Source: Gemmatimonadota bacterium
GTDB taxonomy: Bacteria; Gemmatimonadota; Gemmatimonadetes; Gemmatimonadales; GWC2-71-9
Length of the DNA: 18,187 nt
Direction: 5' to 3'
Assembly: GCA_025361465.1 (NCBI GenBank)
Contig: JANYAG010000017.1
Span: 1-18,187 of the forward strand
The notes under the pieces were generated by a model that searched no databases, was not told where the DNA came from, and saw only the letters and a list, made by a program, of their open reading frames with translations. The position numbers and the translations under genes were made by a program. Within the stretch, counting starts at the first letter, position 1; every line of letters starts with the position of its first letter. Shown piece by piece: positions 1 through 12,648 of the stretch.

Positions 1-157
1 GTTCGACGGGAAGAAGTCGAACAAGGTGGACGGGATGAAGCGGGAAATTTCGCTGTCGAAACTCGCCCTCGGCGACTACGTCCTGATCGTGACCGTGTCC
101 ACGTCCGCGGGCGAGCGCGTGACACGAGAGCGGCGCTTCACCGTCGTCAAGGAGTAG
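1..157 (+). CDS. 3' end of an unidentified protein (possibly GWxTD-family)
   Basis: The frame starting at base 2 is open from the window edge to a TAG at 155-157 and gives about 51 residues. The end reads as alternating beta strands, with ALGDYVLIVTV followed by a charged turn and ERRFTVVKE. Such a final beta-sandwich strand pair is typical of the C-terminus of secreted GWxTD-domain proteins, which are common in Gemmatimonadota and Acidobacteriota. That family label is inference from style only; the diagnostic GWxTD motif would lie outside the window. The stop codon overlaps by 11 bp the 3' end of the convergent gene at 147-935, so the two genes terminate into each other with no room for a separate terminator. 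Confidence 0.6.
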   Translation, partial: FDGKKSNKVDGMKREISLSKLALGDYVLIVTVSTSAGERVTRERRFTVVKE

Positions 158-935
158 GGCGCGAAGCCACCCACCGCACCACAATCCGCTGATCCACCAC
201 CGCTTGCACCGTCCGGCCTCGAATCGCCGAGGTGATTTCGGAGTGGATCTGGCGCGACCAAGTGAGCGGCGCCCCGGCCGGGCTCCAGGCAAGCGTGCCG
301 CTCTCGCGGGTCACTTCGTGCACCTGCAGCGGCACCGTGTCGGCCACGGTGCGGACGCCCTCGTGCTGGCGCGCGAGGCTCCAGTGATAGCGCTGGCTCC
401 CGGCGGAATCGGCGAGGCGCTCCCACCGAGTGTTGGCGGTGTCGGTGGCGCTCGCGTTGACGGCCAGCGCGGGGGGCGTGCGCGGGAAGAAGTCGTCCAT
501 CGCCGCGGCCACGTCACTCACCTCGGTAATGTCGTCGGGCACGAAGGGGCGGTGGTGCACACTGGGCACGCCGCCCTTGGAGAGGAAGAGCCGCCAGCGC
601 CCGCCGAGGAAGCCGCTCGCGTCAAGGGTGCGATCGACGCCGCCGGCACTCTCGCTCAGCGCGAGCGAATCGCCGCTGACCACCACCGTGTCGCCCGACA
701 CACTGACCCCAAACCGTGCGGCGCGCGATGTCGCGCGCGTGCGCTCCGCGCCGCCGCTGCGGGAGACGACGGTGCTGGTGACCTGCTCGAGGAACGAGGT
801 GCCGGCGAGCGCGACGTGGGTATAGCGCGGGGCGGGGGCCTGCGCGTCGAGAGGCGAGAGGAGGAGGGCGACACCTCCCGCCAAGCGACCGAGGTCCTTC
901 GCTGCGCTCAGGACGAGGATGAAGGTGCCCCTCAT
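147..935 (-). CDS. secreted hypothetical protein, repeat-derived N-terminus
   Basis: The product is 262 residues and I recognise no family. The N-terminus has basic residues (R2, K13, R17), a hydrophobic stretch AGGVALLLSPL and a plausible signal-peptidase site after DAQA (about residue 30), so it is probably exported. The mature part is rich in Ser, Thr and Val in beta-like alternation, contains no cysteine pairs and shows no catalytic motif. The frame stays open far upstream into pruA, but ATG 935 is the first start that gives a signal peptide; TTG 884 is an alternative that would lack a basic n-region. Codons 1-15 lie inside a palindromic repeat (894-954), which translates to the characteristic LVLSAAKDL. 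The gene lies 29 bp after pruA on the same strand, so co-transcription is likely unless the hairpin terminates. Confidence 0.65.
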   Translation of the reverse strand: MRGTFILVLSAAKDLGRLAGGVALLLSPLDAQAPAPRYTHVALAGTSFLEQVTSTVVSRSGGAERTRATSRAARFGVSVSGDTVVVSGDSLALSESAGGVDRTLDASGFLGGRWRLFLSKGGVPSVHHRPFVPDDITEVSDVAAAMDDFFPRTPPALAVNASATDTANTRWERLADSAGSQRYHWSLARQHEGVRTVADTVPLQVHEVTRESGTLAWSPAGAPLTWSRQIHSEITSAIRGRTVQAVVDQRIVVRWVASRPTP

Positions 936-954
936 CCTGAGCGAAGCGAAGGAT
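894..954. repeat. palindromic element A (REP-like hairpin)
   Basis: Arms at 894-917 and 931-954 pair over 24 nt with two mismatches around a 13-nt loop. The right arm is a copy of the TCCTGAGCGAAGCGAAGGA element found elsewhere in the window. It lies between pruA and the downstream secreted gene and extends into the latter's first 15 codons. It could act as a weak terminator or mRNA stabiliser for pruA; no T-tract follows on the minus strand. Confidence 0.85.
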
Positions 955-964
955 CGGAGACCCC

Positions 965-2581
<1,617 letters not shown>

Positions 2582-2734
2582 CTCACGGCTCCACAAAAGG
2601 TTGCTGTTGTCCGCGGGAAGGGTAGGGTAAGCGGGGTGAGGGGACAAGGATGACCGTTCCCCCACCGCTCGTTACCTTTCGCCCCGGTCCGCCACCGTCA
2701 TCGCCATGATTGACCCCGTCCGGAGAACACCCTG
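2582..2734. promoter_or_regulatory. divergent intergenic promoter region (pruA / lipoprotein)
   Basis: These 153 bp separate two genes facing away from each other, so promoters for both should lie here. On + there is TACCTTTC at 2673-2680, 54 nt before the lipoprotein ATG. On - there is TACCCTTC at 2617-2624, about 35 nt before pruA. Both resemble the TATCTT-type motif seen upstream of other genes in the window. Neither has a convincing -35 partner. A GGAG at 2722-2725 serves the lipoprotein start. Confidence 0.3.
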
Positions 2735-3112
2735 ATGCGCCGCCTCGTCCCCCTCGTCCTGGCCCTGACCCTGGTCGCCTGCCGGCGCTATGACCCCTAC
2801 CCGTACCTCACCAGCGGCAAGGGGATGCTGCCGCCGGATGAGTACGCCAAGTACGGCCCTGAACAGGCCATTGCCGTGGCGATCGGCCGGGAGTTCGGCA
2901 AGGACTTCACGGGAAAGCGGGCCGAGGAGTTCGCCAAGCAAGCCGATGGGGCGATGGCCTACGGCAAGAAGTTCCCGCAAGTGAAGTCGATTGCGGCCGA
3001 TACCCTTGGCAATCGCCTGGTGGTCACCTTCCAGGGCGGCTGGACGACGCAGGTGACGCCGATCACGGACGGCAAGACTGGCGACCAGACGACGGGACTG
3101 CCCAAAAAGTAG
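2735..3112 (+). CDS. small lipoprotein, unknown function
   Basis: The product has 125 residues with a textbook lipoprotein signal: basic start MRR, hydrophobic core and a lipobox LVAC with the acylated cysteine at position 16. The mature 110 residues begin RRYDPYPYL and include repeated tyrosine-proline turns, an amphipathic helical middle (AEEFAKQADGAMAYGKKF) and a short beta segment LVVTFQGGWTTQVTPI. I recognise no family. ATG 2735 is set by GGAG nine bases upstream. It is the first gene of the + block. Whether it shares a transcript with the next gene is unclear, because a long imperfect hairpin of 7-bp repeats (3115-3194) follows directly. Confidence 0.75.
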   Translation: MRRLVPLVLALTLVACRRYDPYPYLTSGKGMLPPDEYAKYGPEQAIAVAIGREFGKDFTGKRAEEFAKQADGAMAYGKKFPQVKSIAADTLGNRLVVTFQGGWTTQVTPITDGKTGDQTTGLPKK

Positions 3113-3114
3113 AA

Positions 3115-3194
3115 GGTGATTGGTGAACGGTGAGTGGTGAACGGTGGATGCTGCCCCGGCTTCACGATTCACCAATCACCAATCACCATTCACT
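3115..3194. repeat. 7-bp tandem repeats in inverted orientation (hairpin)
   Basis: The left half (3115-3149) is five units of GGTGAnn. The right half (3167-3194) is four units of AnTCACC, its reverse complement. The halves pair over about 29 nt with roughly 23 matches around a GC-rich loop (3150-3160). It lies two bases after the lipoprotein stop and could terminate or process that transcript. Confidence 0.85.
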
Positions 3195-3237
3195 TTCTGT
3201 CATCACCCCTCCCACCCTCAGGAGGTAGTTTTCCCCC

Positions 3238-3507
3238 ATGAAACCCAAGACCCTGCTGACCCTCGCCGTCATCCTGGCCTTCGTGGGCCTGCTTGCCTGG
3301 TCGACGCTGTCGGCCCAGAAGGTCACCTGCAATGTGTGCGTCGAGTTCAATGGCGGCCGGAACTGCGCCAAGGCCTCGGCCAATTCGGAGACCGACGCCG
3401 CTCGCGCGGCCCAGACCACGGCGTGCGGCCCGGTGGCCAGCGGGATGGATCAGGCGATCGCCTGCGACAACCGGCCCGCCGTTTCCAAGTCCTGCAGCAC
3501 TCAATGA
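3238..3507 (+). CDS. small exported six-cysteine protein, unknown function
   Basis: The product has 89 residues. One N-terminal hydrophobic segment (about 5-22, after MKPK) acts as signal peptide or membrane anchor; a possible cleavage site follows LSAQ. The exported part has exactly six cysteines (31, 34, 43, 63, 76, 86), with a CxxC pair at 31-34, suggesting disulfides or metal binding outside the cytoplasm. A stretch ETDAARAAQTTACGPVASGM looks helical. I recognise no named family. ATG 3238 is marked by a near-perfect GGAGG at 3221-3225. The gene ends 7 nt before the YggT gene, so the two are very probably co-transcribed and may act together at the membrane. Confidence 0.75.
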   Translation: MKPKTLLTLAVILAFVGLLAWSTLSAQKVTCNVCVEFNGGRNCAKASANSETDAARAAQTTACGPVASGMDQAIACDNRPAVSKSCSTQ

Positions 3508-3514
3508 GCCGCAC

Positions 3515-4102
3515 ATGACCTTCGCCTGGGCCATCTGGGTCCAGTTCGGCGCCCGCGTCATCGCCGGCGGTGCGTTCTTCCTGGCGTTGCTGGTGGCGCT
3601 GACGCACTGGGCCGTCCGCGCCAAGCACCTCGGCGCCTTCGGCGCCTGGCCGCGCTTTGTCCGGGGCTGGAGCGATCCCCTGCTGCAGCCGCTGGAGCGG
3701 CGCATTGTCCGCTCCGGCGGCAACCCGCAGGACGCCGCCTTCTGGCTGGTCGGCATCGCGGTGCTGATGGGGCTCGCGCTGATCGCGGTGGTCCAGTGGC
3801 TGATCGGCTTCGTCTACCAGACCATGGCGCTGGCCGATGGTGGCGGGATCGTCATCGCGCTCACCCTGGTCCACTACGGCTTCTCGATCCTGATCGCCGC
3901 GCTGTTCGTGACGGTGATCGCCTCCTGGCTGAACATCTCCCCCTACGGGCGGATCATGCGGATCGCCAACGGCCTCACCAGCTGGCTGCTCGACCCGATC
4001 CGCCGGGTGCTGCCGGCGTTTGGTCCATTCGACATGAGCCCACTGGTCGCGTACTTCCTGCTATACTTCGCGGAGCGCGCCCTCATCAGCCTGATGCTCT
4101 GA
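3515..4102 (+). CDS. YggT-family integral membrane protein (two YggT units)
   Basis: The 195-residue product has about four hydrophobic helices (roughly 5-35, 75-102, 110-138, 175-195). The second half carries the YggT signature: SPYGRIMRIANGLTSWLLDPIRRVLPAFG (quoted in part: LLDPIRRVLP at 158-167) then DMSPLVAYFLLYF. The first half holds a degenerate copy, SDPLLQPLERRIV at 53-65, as expected for the usual duplicated YggT fold. YggT proteins are inner-membrane proteins of uncertain function, linked in some species to osmotic tolerance and in plastids and cyanobacteria to cytochrome b6f assembly or nucleoid placement. The frame is open upstream, overlapping the six-cysteine gene, but ATG 3515 directly after that gene's stop gives the complete first helix. 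Confidence 0.85.
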   Translation: MTFAWAIWVQFGARVIAGGAFFLALLVALTHWAVRAKHLGAFGAWPRFVRGWSDPLLQPLERRIVRSGGNPQDAAFWLVGIAVLMGLALIAVVQWLIGFVYQTMALADGGGIVIALTLVHYGFSILIAALFVTVIASWLNISPYGRIMRIANGLTSWLLDPIRRVLPAFGPFDMSPLVAYFLLYFAERALISLML

Positions 4103-4141
4103 CGCCGAACCTGATGGAAGCCCGTGGCGATTTCCCGCGAC

Positions 4142-4217
4142 TTGCGGCCACGTTAAACAACCGCTAAAACGCCGCCCGGGGCGTCGTCAACGACCTCCGG
4201 GTTCGTCATTTCAGGAG
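4142..4217 (+). promoter_or_regulatory. metH leader: candidate promoter and two alternative hairpins
   Basis: TTGCGG (4142-4147) and TAAAAC (4165-4170) are spaced 17 bp in an AT-enriched patch and could be a sigma70-type promoter. Downstream, hairpin 1 pairs ACGCC (4169-4173) with GGCGT (4180-4184). Hairpin 2 pairs CCCGG (4175-4179) with CCGGG (4197-4201), enclosing GTCG-TCAA-CGAC (4183-4194). The two share bases 4175-4184, so they exclude each other. AGGAG at 4213-4217 follows. I could not match this to a cobalamin, SAM or SAH riboswitch consensus. Function is inference. Confidence 0.3.
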
Positions 4218-4273
4218 TCTTTCTGGACGATCCGAATCGCGCCCGCGCTTCGCGCCTGGCCCGCCTCCCCGCC

Positions 4274-7915
<3,642 letters not shown>

Positions 7916-7919
7916 CGGC

Positions 7920-9770
7920 ATGCCAACCCTGCGCGCACTGATCGACGACGGACGCGTCCACGTGGTGGATGGCGCGATGGGGACCATGCTCTATCAGAAG
8001 GGCGTCTTCCTCAACGTCTGTTTTGACGAACTCGCCGTGAAGCAGCCCACGATCGTGGCCGAGGTGCATGCCGCCTATGCGGAGGCGGGTGCCGAATTGG
8101 TCGAGACCAACACCTTCGGCGCCAATCCGATCAAGCTGTCCCACTACGGCCTCGCGGCCGACACCGAGCTGCTCAATCGCACCGCGGCGACCGTCGCACG
8201 ACGCGCGGTCGGTGACAAGGTGGCCGTGCTGGGGGCGATCGGCCCACTGGGCGTGCGCCTCGAGCCGTTCGGTGAACTGAGCCACGACGAAGCGGAAGCG
8301 GCGTTCGGCCGGCAGATCGACGGACTGCTCGAGGGCGGTGTGGACGGCTTCTGTCTCGAGACCTTCTCCGATGTCGAGGAGCTCGTGGTGGCAATCCGCG
8401 CCGCCCGCGCGCGCTGCGACCTGGCGCTGCTGGCCCAGGTCACCGTCGGCCTCGATGGCAGTACGGCGTACGGCACCACGCCGGAGGTCTTCGGTCCGGC
8501 CCTCGCGGCCGCCGGAGCCGATGTCATCGGCGTGAACTGCTCGATCGGACCACAGGTGGTGCTCGAAGTGACCGAGCGGCTCGCTCGCGTGGTGCAGGTG
8601 CCGCTCTCGGCGCAGCCCAACGCCGGCCTGCCGCGCGAAGTGGCCGACCGCAAGATCTACATGGCGAGCCCCGAATACATGGCCGAGTACGCCCGGCGCA
8701 TGGTCGAGGCGGGGGCGCGGTTCGTCGGCGGGTGCTGCGGCACCACGCCCGAGCACATCAAGGCGATCCGCGCATATGTGCGGAGTGCCCAGCCGCAGGC
8801 GACCCCAGCGGCGATCGGCCGGGGCGTCACCGGGATCTACGCGGCACGCGGTGTCCCGGCGGTGCAGGCCGTGCCGCTCGCGGAGCGTTCGGCCTTCGGC
8901 AGGAAGTTGGCGCACCGGGAATGGATCACCACCGTGGAGATCGTACCGCCGCGCGGGGTGGATCCTGCCGCGATGCTGGCGCAGGCACGCGCGCTCAAGG
9001 CGGCGGGCGTTGACGCCGTGAACCTCCCTGACGGACCGCGCGCGCAGAGCCGGCAGGGTGCGCTGCTCTCCGGCATCCTGATCGAGCGCGACGTCGGCCT
9101 CGAGGCCGTCGTTCACTATGCTTGCCGCGATCGCAACCTGCTCGGCATGCTCTCCGACCTGCTCGGTGCCGCGGCGTCTGGCATCCGCAACCTGCTGGTG
9201 ATCACCGGCGATCCGCCGAAGATGGGCCCCTACCCCGATGCCACCGCGGTCTTCGACATCGACGCCATCGGCCTGACCAATCTGGTGGCGCGGCTCAATC
9301 GCGGGCTCGACCCCGGCGGGATGCCGATCGGCGAACCGACGCGTTTCGTCCACGGCGTCGGTATCAATCCGGCGTCGCCCGAGCTCGACCGCGAGCTGCG
9401 CCGCTTTGCCTGGAAGGTCGAGGCCGGGGCATGCTTCGCGGTGACCCAACCGGTCTTTGACCTTGGCCAGTTCGAGCGGGTGATGCCACAGCTCGAGTCG
9501 TTCGGCATCCCGATCATCGCGGGGATCTGGCCGCTGGTGTCGCAGCGCAACGCCGAGTTCCTCGCCAACGAAGTGCCGGGGATCACCATTCCGCCCGAGG
9601 TCATTGAGCGAATGCGCAAGGCCAGCGCCATCGGCAAGGACGCCGCTCTCGCCGAAGGGGTGGCGATCTCGCGCGAACTGCTCGCGGCCATGCGCGGAAT
9701 GCTCAGCGGAGTGCAGGTCGCCGCACCGCTGGGGCGGGTCGAGGTGGCGCTGGAGGTGCTCGGGAAATGA
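7920..9770 (+). CDS. bifunctional homocysteine S-methyltransferase / 5,10-methylenetetrahydrofolate reductase
   Basis: The 616-residue protein joins two enzymes, as in Bacillus YitJ. Residues 1-290 form a homocysteine S-methyltransferase domain with the three zinc cysteines (Cys207 in GVNCSIG; Cys272 and Cys273 in GGCCGTTPEH). After a linker (about 290-330), residues 330-616 form a MetF-type flavoprotein that reduces methylene-THF to methyl-THF; EIVPPRG (340-346), TGDPPKMG and GACFAVTQPVFD are its landmarks. ATG 7920 is preceded by GGAGG, which overlaps the metH stop region, so translation is likely coupled. The reductase makes the methyl donor MetH uses. The role of the extra methyltransferase domain is less clear: it has no cobalamin or pterin modules and might use another donor such as S-methylmethionine, or work with MetH. 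The domain calls are firm; the division of labour is inference. Confidence 0.94.
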   Translation: MPTLRALIDDGRVHVVDGAMGTMLYQKGVFLNVCFDELAVKQPTIVAEVHAAYAEAGAELVETNTFGANPIKLSHYGLAADTELLNRTAATVARRAVGDKVAVLGAIGPLGVRLEPFGELSHDEAEAAFGRQIDGLLEGGVDGFCLETFSDVEELVVAIRAARARCDLALLAQVTVGLDGSTAYGTTPEVFGPALAAAGADVIGVNCSIGPQVVLEVTERLARVVQVPLSAQPNAGLPREVADRKIYMASPEYMAEYARRMVEAGARFVGGCCGTTPEHIKAIRAYVRSAQPQATPAAIGRGVTGIYAARGVPAVQAVPLAERSAFGRKLAHREWITTVEIVPPRGVDPAAMLAQARALKAAGVDAVNLPDGPRAQSRQGALLSGILIERDVGLEAVVHYACRDRNLLGMLSDLLGAAASGIRNLLVITGDPPKMGPYPDATAVFDIDAIGLTNLVARLNRGLDPGGMPIGEPTRFVHGVGINPASPELDRELRRFAWKVEAGACFAVTQPVFDLGQFERVMPQLESFGIPIIAGIWPLVSQRNAEFLANEVPGITIPPEVIERMRKASAIGKDAALAEGVAISRELLAAMRGMLSGVQVAAPLGRVEVALEVLGK

Positions 9771-9779
9771 GACTGCCGC

Positions 9780-9807
9780 GCTCCTCGATCCTCGCTCCTC
9801 GTTCCCT
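9780..9807 (+). repeat. 7-bp repeat, unit GCTCCTC
   Basis: Four successive 7-base units (GCTCCTC, GATCCTC, GCTCCTC, GTTCCCT) fill the gap between the methyltransferase/reductase stop and the candidate promoter motif at 9808. Their sequence is unrelated to the other 7-bp repeats in the window, but the period is the same. They occupy exactly where a -35 element would be expected. Confidence 0.7.
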
Positions 9808-9815
9808 TATCTTTG
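9808..9815 (+). promoter_or_regulatory. candidate promoter element TATCTTTG
   Basis: TATCTTTG lies 28 nt before the acyl-CoA dehydrogenase ATG and directly after the 7-bp repeat. It fits the -7 consensus TAnnTTTG known from Bacteroidota, a phylum related to Gemmatimonadota. No TTTG partner is seen at the expected -33 position. Similar motifs precede dacB, the kinase and the PAP2 gene. Confidence 0.4.
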
Positions 9816-9843
9816 CCACCGTCCTTCTACCGGAACCGCCTCA

Positions 9844-11007
9844 ATGACCACGACGATCGCCGCGGGTGCGCCCCTCTCCGTACTCTCCGAAGAAGAGAAC
9901 CTCTTCCGTGAGACGATCCGTGAATTCGCGGAAACCGCGATCGCGCCCCACGTCCACGAGATGGATGAGGCGGCACAGATCAAACCCGAGGTGCTCGCGA
10001 AGCTCTTCGACCTGGGCTTGATGGGCATCGAGATCCCGGAACAGTTCGGGGGCGCGGGAGGCACCATCTTCCTTGCCACGCTGGCGATCGAGGAACTGGC
10101 CCGGGTCGATGCGTCGACGGCGATCTATGTCGACGTACACAACACCCTGTTCAACAATGCCCTGCTCCGCTGGGGCAACGACGAGCAGAAGGGCCGTTAC
10201 TGTCCCCGTCTCGTGACCGACATGATCGGCGCCTTTGCCCTCTCAGAGCCGAATTCCGGTTCTGATGCGTTCGCGCTCGAGACGCGCGCGGTGCAGGACG
10301 GTGACGACTGGCTGCTGACCGGCCGCAAGTTCTGGATCACCAGTGGCGCCGAGGCGGGGATCTTCATCGTCTTTGCCAATGTCGACCCAGGGAAGGGCTA
10401 CAAGGGGATCACCGCCTTCCTGGTCGAACGCGACTTCGCTGGCTTCGCCGTCGGCAAGCGCGAGAAGAAGCTCGGCATCCGCGCCTCGAGCACGGTGGAG
10501 TTGATCCTCGAGAATTGTCGCGTGCCGTCGAAGAACGTCCTCGGGCCCGTTGGGCAGGGCTACAAGATTTCGATCGAGACTCTCAACGAGGGTCGCATCG
10601 GCATTGGCGCCCAGATGATTGGCGTGGCGCAAGGCGCGATTGACGCCGCGACGAAGTACATCAAGGAGCGGAAGCAGTTCGGGAAGACCATTGCCGAATT
10701 CCAGGGCGTCCAGTTCCAGCTCGCCCAGATGGTCACCGACCTCGCTGCCGCGCGCCTGATGGTCTACAACGCTGCGCGCCTCAAGGACGCCGGCCTGCCG
10801 TTCACGCAGGAAGCCGCGATGGCCAAGCTGTTCGCCTCGGAAACCGCCAACCGGATCGCGTCAAAGGCGCTCGACCTCTTCGGCGGCTACGGCTACAGCC
10901 GGGAGTATCCGGCCGAGAAGTTCTTCCGCGATGCCAAGATCGGGGTGATCTACGAGGGCACCAGCAACATGCAGCTGCAGACCATCGCCAAACTGCACCT
11001 CAAGTAG
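9844..11007 (+). CDS. acyl-CoA dehydrogenase (short/branched-chain type)
   Basis: This FAD enzyme introduces the alpha-beta double bond into an acyl-CoA, in fatty-acid or branched-chain amino-acid breakdown; electrons pass to an electron-transferring flavoprotein. The 387 residues match the family length. Signature 1 is ALSEPNSGSD (132-141). FAD contacts lie at WITSGAEAG (164-172) and RKQFGKTIAEFQ (276-287). Signature 2 is DLFGGYGYSREYPAEKFFRD (344-363). The catalytic base is Glu371 in YEGTSNMQ. The ending EGTSNMQLQTIAK resembles the short/branched-chain (ACADSB) and butyryl-CoA dehydrogenases more than long-chain types; exact substrate cannot be read from sequence. The frame is open upstream into the preceding gene, but ATG 9844 gives the family N-terminus and has GGAA nearby. 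No other beta-oxidation gene is adjacent. Confidence 0.94.
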   Translation: MTTTIAAGAPLSVLSEEENLFRETIREFAETAIAPHVHEMDEAAQIKPEVLAKLFDLGLMGIEIPEQFGGAGGTIFLATLAIEELARVDASTAIYVDVHNTLFNNALLRWGNDEQKGRYCPRLVTDMIGAFALSEPNSGSDAFALETRAVQDGDDWLLTGRKFWITSGAEAGIFIVFANVDPGKGYKGITAFLVERDFAGFAVGKREKKLGIRASSTVELILENCRVPSKNVLGPVGQGYKISIETLNEGRIGIGAQMIGVAQGAIDAATKYIKERKQFGKTIAEFQGVQFQLAQMVTDLAAARLMVYNAARLKDAGLPFTQEAAMAKLFASETANRIASKALDLFGGYGYSREYPAEKFFRDAKIGVIYEGTSNMQLQTIAKLHLK

Positions 11008-11027
11008 GCCGCGCCCCTCCCTGCACG

Positions 11028-11035
11028 TATCTTGC
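11028..11035 (+). promoter_or_regulatory. candidate promoter element TATCTTGC
   Basis: TATCTTGC lies in the 34-bp gap before dacB and ends only 6 nt before ATG 11042. No ribosome-binding site is visible before that ATG. If this is the -10/-7 element, transcription would start at or next to the start codon, giving a leaderless mRNA. This is inference from spacing. Confidence 0.35.
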
Positions 11036-11041
11036 AGCGTC

Positions 11042-12532
11042 ATGGGGCTGATGATTCGACGTTCTTTCCAACTCTTTGTGCTGATCCTCCTCGCCGCTCC
11101 GGCGTCGGGGCGGTTTTCGGCGTTGGCGCAGGGCCCGTCGATCATCGGGGAAGTCCAGAGCTGGTTTGCCCAGACCTCGCGTCGGGCGCCGGGGAAGTGG
11201 GGCGTGGTGGTGGCCGACCAGGACGGTAACATCATCTGGGAAGTCAACGCCTCGGAGCCAATGATCCCTGCCTCGACTGTCAAGCTTCTGACCACCGGGT
11301 TTGCCCGAACCGTGGTAGGAAGCGAGGCCCGTCGCGCGACCCGGGTCGTCGGTGACGGCCAGATCGACCCCGCCACCGGGACATGGCTTGGCCGCTGGGC
11401 GCTCGAGCTGAACGGCGACCCGTCCCTGGATCGTCCCGACCGCAGCGGCCCGACGATGGTCGACCTGGCCCACCAGCTCGCCGCGATCGGCGTGCGTCGC
11501 CTGGTCGGCCCCCTGACGGTCACCACCAGTGCGGGCGAGGCGAAGTCGGTCTTCCCGAGTGTCTGGTCCAGCCGGTTCCGGGGGCGGAGTTACGCCCCGC
11601 CGATCGGGCCGGTCACGCTGAACGAGAACATTATTTCATTCGCGGTCGCGCCGGGATACAAGGCAGGCGCCAGGGCCCTGATTGTGGGCGAAGCGCCCAT
11701 GGGCGTCGCCGGGCTGGTGACGGTGACCGCCACGACCATCGTTGGCCGGAAGTCGTCGCTCCGCTTTGGCGCCCAGTCGGGTGGGCGCTACATCGTCAGC
11801 GGCAAGATCGGCCTCTCGAGCAAGCCGCGGCGCTACACCGCCGTGGCGAATGACCCAAGCGCGGTGCTCGAAGCCGTCTGGCGTCGCGCCACCGCAGAGG
11901 CAGGGATCACCTGGGTCGCCACCCCGGCGCTGCTCTCCTCGGAACCCTCACCGCGTCGTGTGCTGGCCGAGGTGGCTTCCGGGACCTTTGATTCGCTGGC
12001 GCACGAGATCAATACGCGTTCGCTCAACATCGGTGCGGAACTGCTGCTGCTCTGGGGCGGTGGTCCGAAGGCGCCGGCCGACGCGCTGATGGCCCATGTG
12101 CGCAAGGTGACTGGGCTTTCCGAAGGGATGCACCTGGTCGACGGCAGCGGGCTCTCGTCGGACGATCGGATGACGCCGCTGATCTTCACCACCTATCTGG
12201 CGAAAATTCCGCTGACTCCCGGTGGGCACAACTTCCCGATGCTGCTGCCCGCCAACGGATCCGGCACCCTGCGCCGCCTCAAGTCGGGCCTGCCTGAACC
12301 CGGGGTGGTGCGCGCCAAGACCGGCACGCTCGCCAACGCGGCCACCCTGGTCGGCTACCTCGGTCGCTCCGACGGAACACTGCTGATCGCGGCGATGTAC
12401 AACGGCGGCAGCGTCTACGCTGCGCGGCAGGCCCAGTGGGCGCTCTTCCGGCGACTGGGGGCCAACGGCATCGTGATCCCGTCCGATGACGCCAACGCGA
12501 CTGGTGGCCCGGTGGTTCCCGACCACAAGTAG
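11042..12532 (+). CDS. dacB: D-alanyl-D-alanine carboxypeptidase/endopeptidase (PBP4-type, peptidase S13)
   Basis: This low-molecular-weight penicillin-binding protein trims or cuts peptidoglycan cross-links in the periplasm. The 496-residue product starts with a signal peptide (basic MIRR, hydrophobic QLFVLILLAAP, probable cleavage near SALAQ, residue 30). The three active-site motifs are in order and properly spaced: SxxK with nucleophile Ser78 and Lys81 (ASTVK), SxN as Ser327-Leu-Asn329 (RSLNIGAE), and KTG at 426-428 (RAKTGTL). The long separation of the first two motifs is the S13 hallmark, accommodating the inserted non-catalytic domains. A second in-frame ATG at 11051 is also possible; no Shine-Dalgarno distinguishes them. 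The last 25 residues are a polar, proline-rich tail. It is followed by a 7-bp repeat array. Confidence 0.93.
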   Translation: MGLMIRRSFQLFVLILLAAPASGRFSALAQGPSIIGEVQSWFAQTSRRAPGKWGVVVADQDGNIIWEVNASEPMIPASTVKLLTTGFARTVVGSEARRATRVVGDGQIDPATGTWLGRWALELNGDPSLDRPDRSGPTMVDLAHQLAAIGVRRLVGPLTVTTSAGEAKSVFPSVWSSRFRGRSYAPPIGPVTLNENIISFAVAPGYKAGARALIVGEAPMGVAGLVTVTATTIVGRKSSLRFGAQSGGRYIVSGKIGLSSKPRRYTAVANDPSAVLEAVWRRATAEAGITWVATPALLSSEPSPRRVLAEVASGTFDSLAHEINTRSLNIGAELLLLWGGGPKAPADALMAHVRKVTGLSEGMHLVDGSGLSSDDRMTPLIFTTYLAKIPLTPGGHNFPMLLPANGSGTLRRLKSGLPEPGVVRAKTGTLANAATLVGYLGRSDGTLLIAAMYNGGSVYAARQAQWALFRRLGANGIVIPSDDANATGGPVVPDHK

Positions 12533-12550
12533 TTGCCGCTCTCGCTCCAG

Positions 12551-12599
12551 CTTCTCCCTTCTCCGTTCTCCCTTCTCCGTTCTCCCTTCTCCCTTCTCC
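12551..12599 (+). repeat. 7-bp tandem repeat, seven units of (C/G)TTCTCC
   Basis: Seven contiguous 7-base units run as C,C,G,C,G,C,C versions of nTTCTCC with no other change. Two degenerate units (12537-12550) precede them and one follows. The array fills the intergenic gap between dacB and the kinase gene. Near-identity of the units indicates recent slippage. Confidence 0.93.
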
Positions 12600-12630
12600 A
12601 GATTCCTGCGCGAATCCTCCGCGCCTGATG

Positions 12631-12641
12631 TATCGTAGAGG
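12631..12641 (+). promoter_or_regulatory. candidate promoter TATCGTAG and overlapping ribosome site AGAGG
   Basis: TATCGTAG (12631-12638), preceded by TG two bases upstream, resembles the TATCTT motif found before other genes. AGAGG (12637-12641) lies 7 nt before ATG 12649 and is the reason for choosing that start over the in-frame ATG at 12628. If the first motif is a promoter, the ribosome site would sit at the very 5' end of the mRNA or upstream of it, so both readings cannot be fully true. Confidence 0.3.
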
Positions 12642-12648
12642 CACCTTC

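Noticed and set aside
4103..4222. Cobalamin, SAM or SAH riboswitch before metH
   Set aside because: The gap is about 120 nt and I could not find conserved cores of these classes; only the two alternative hairpins are reported.
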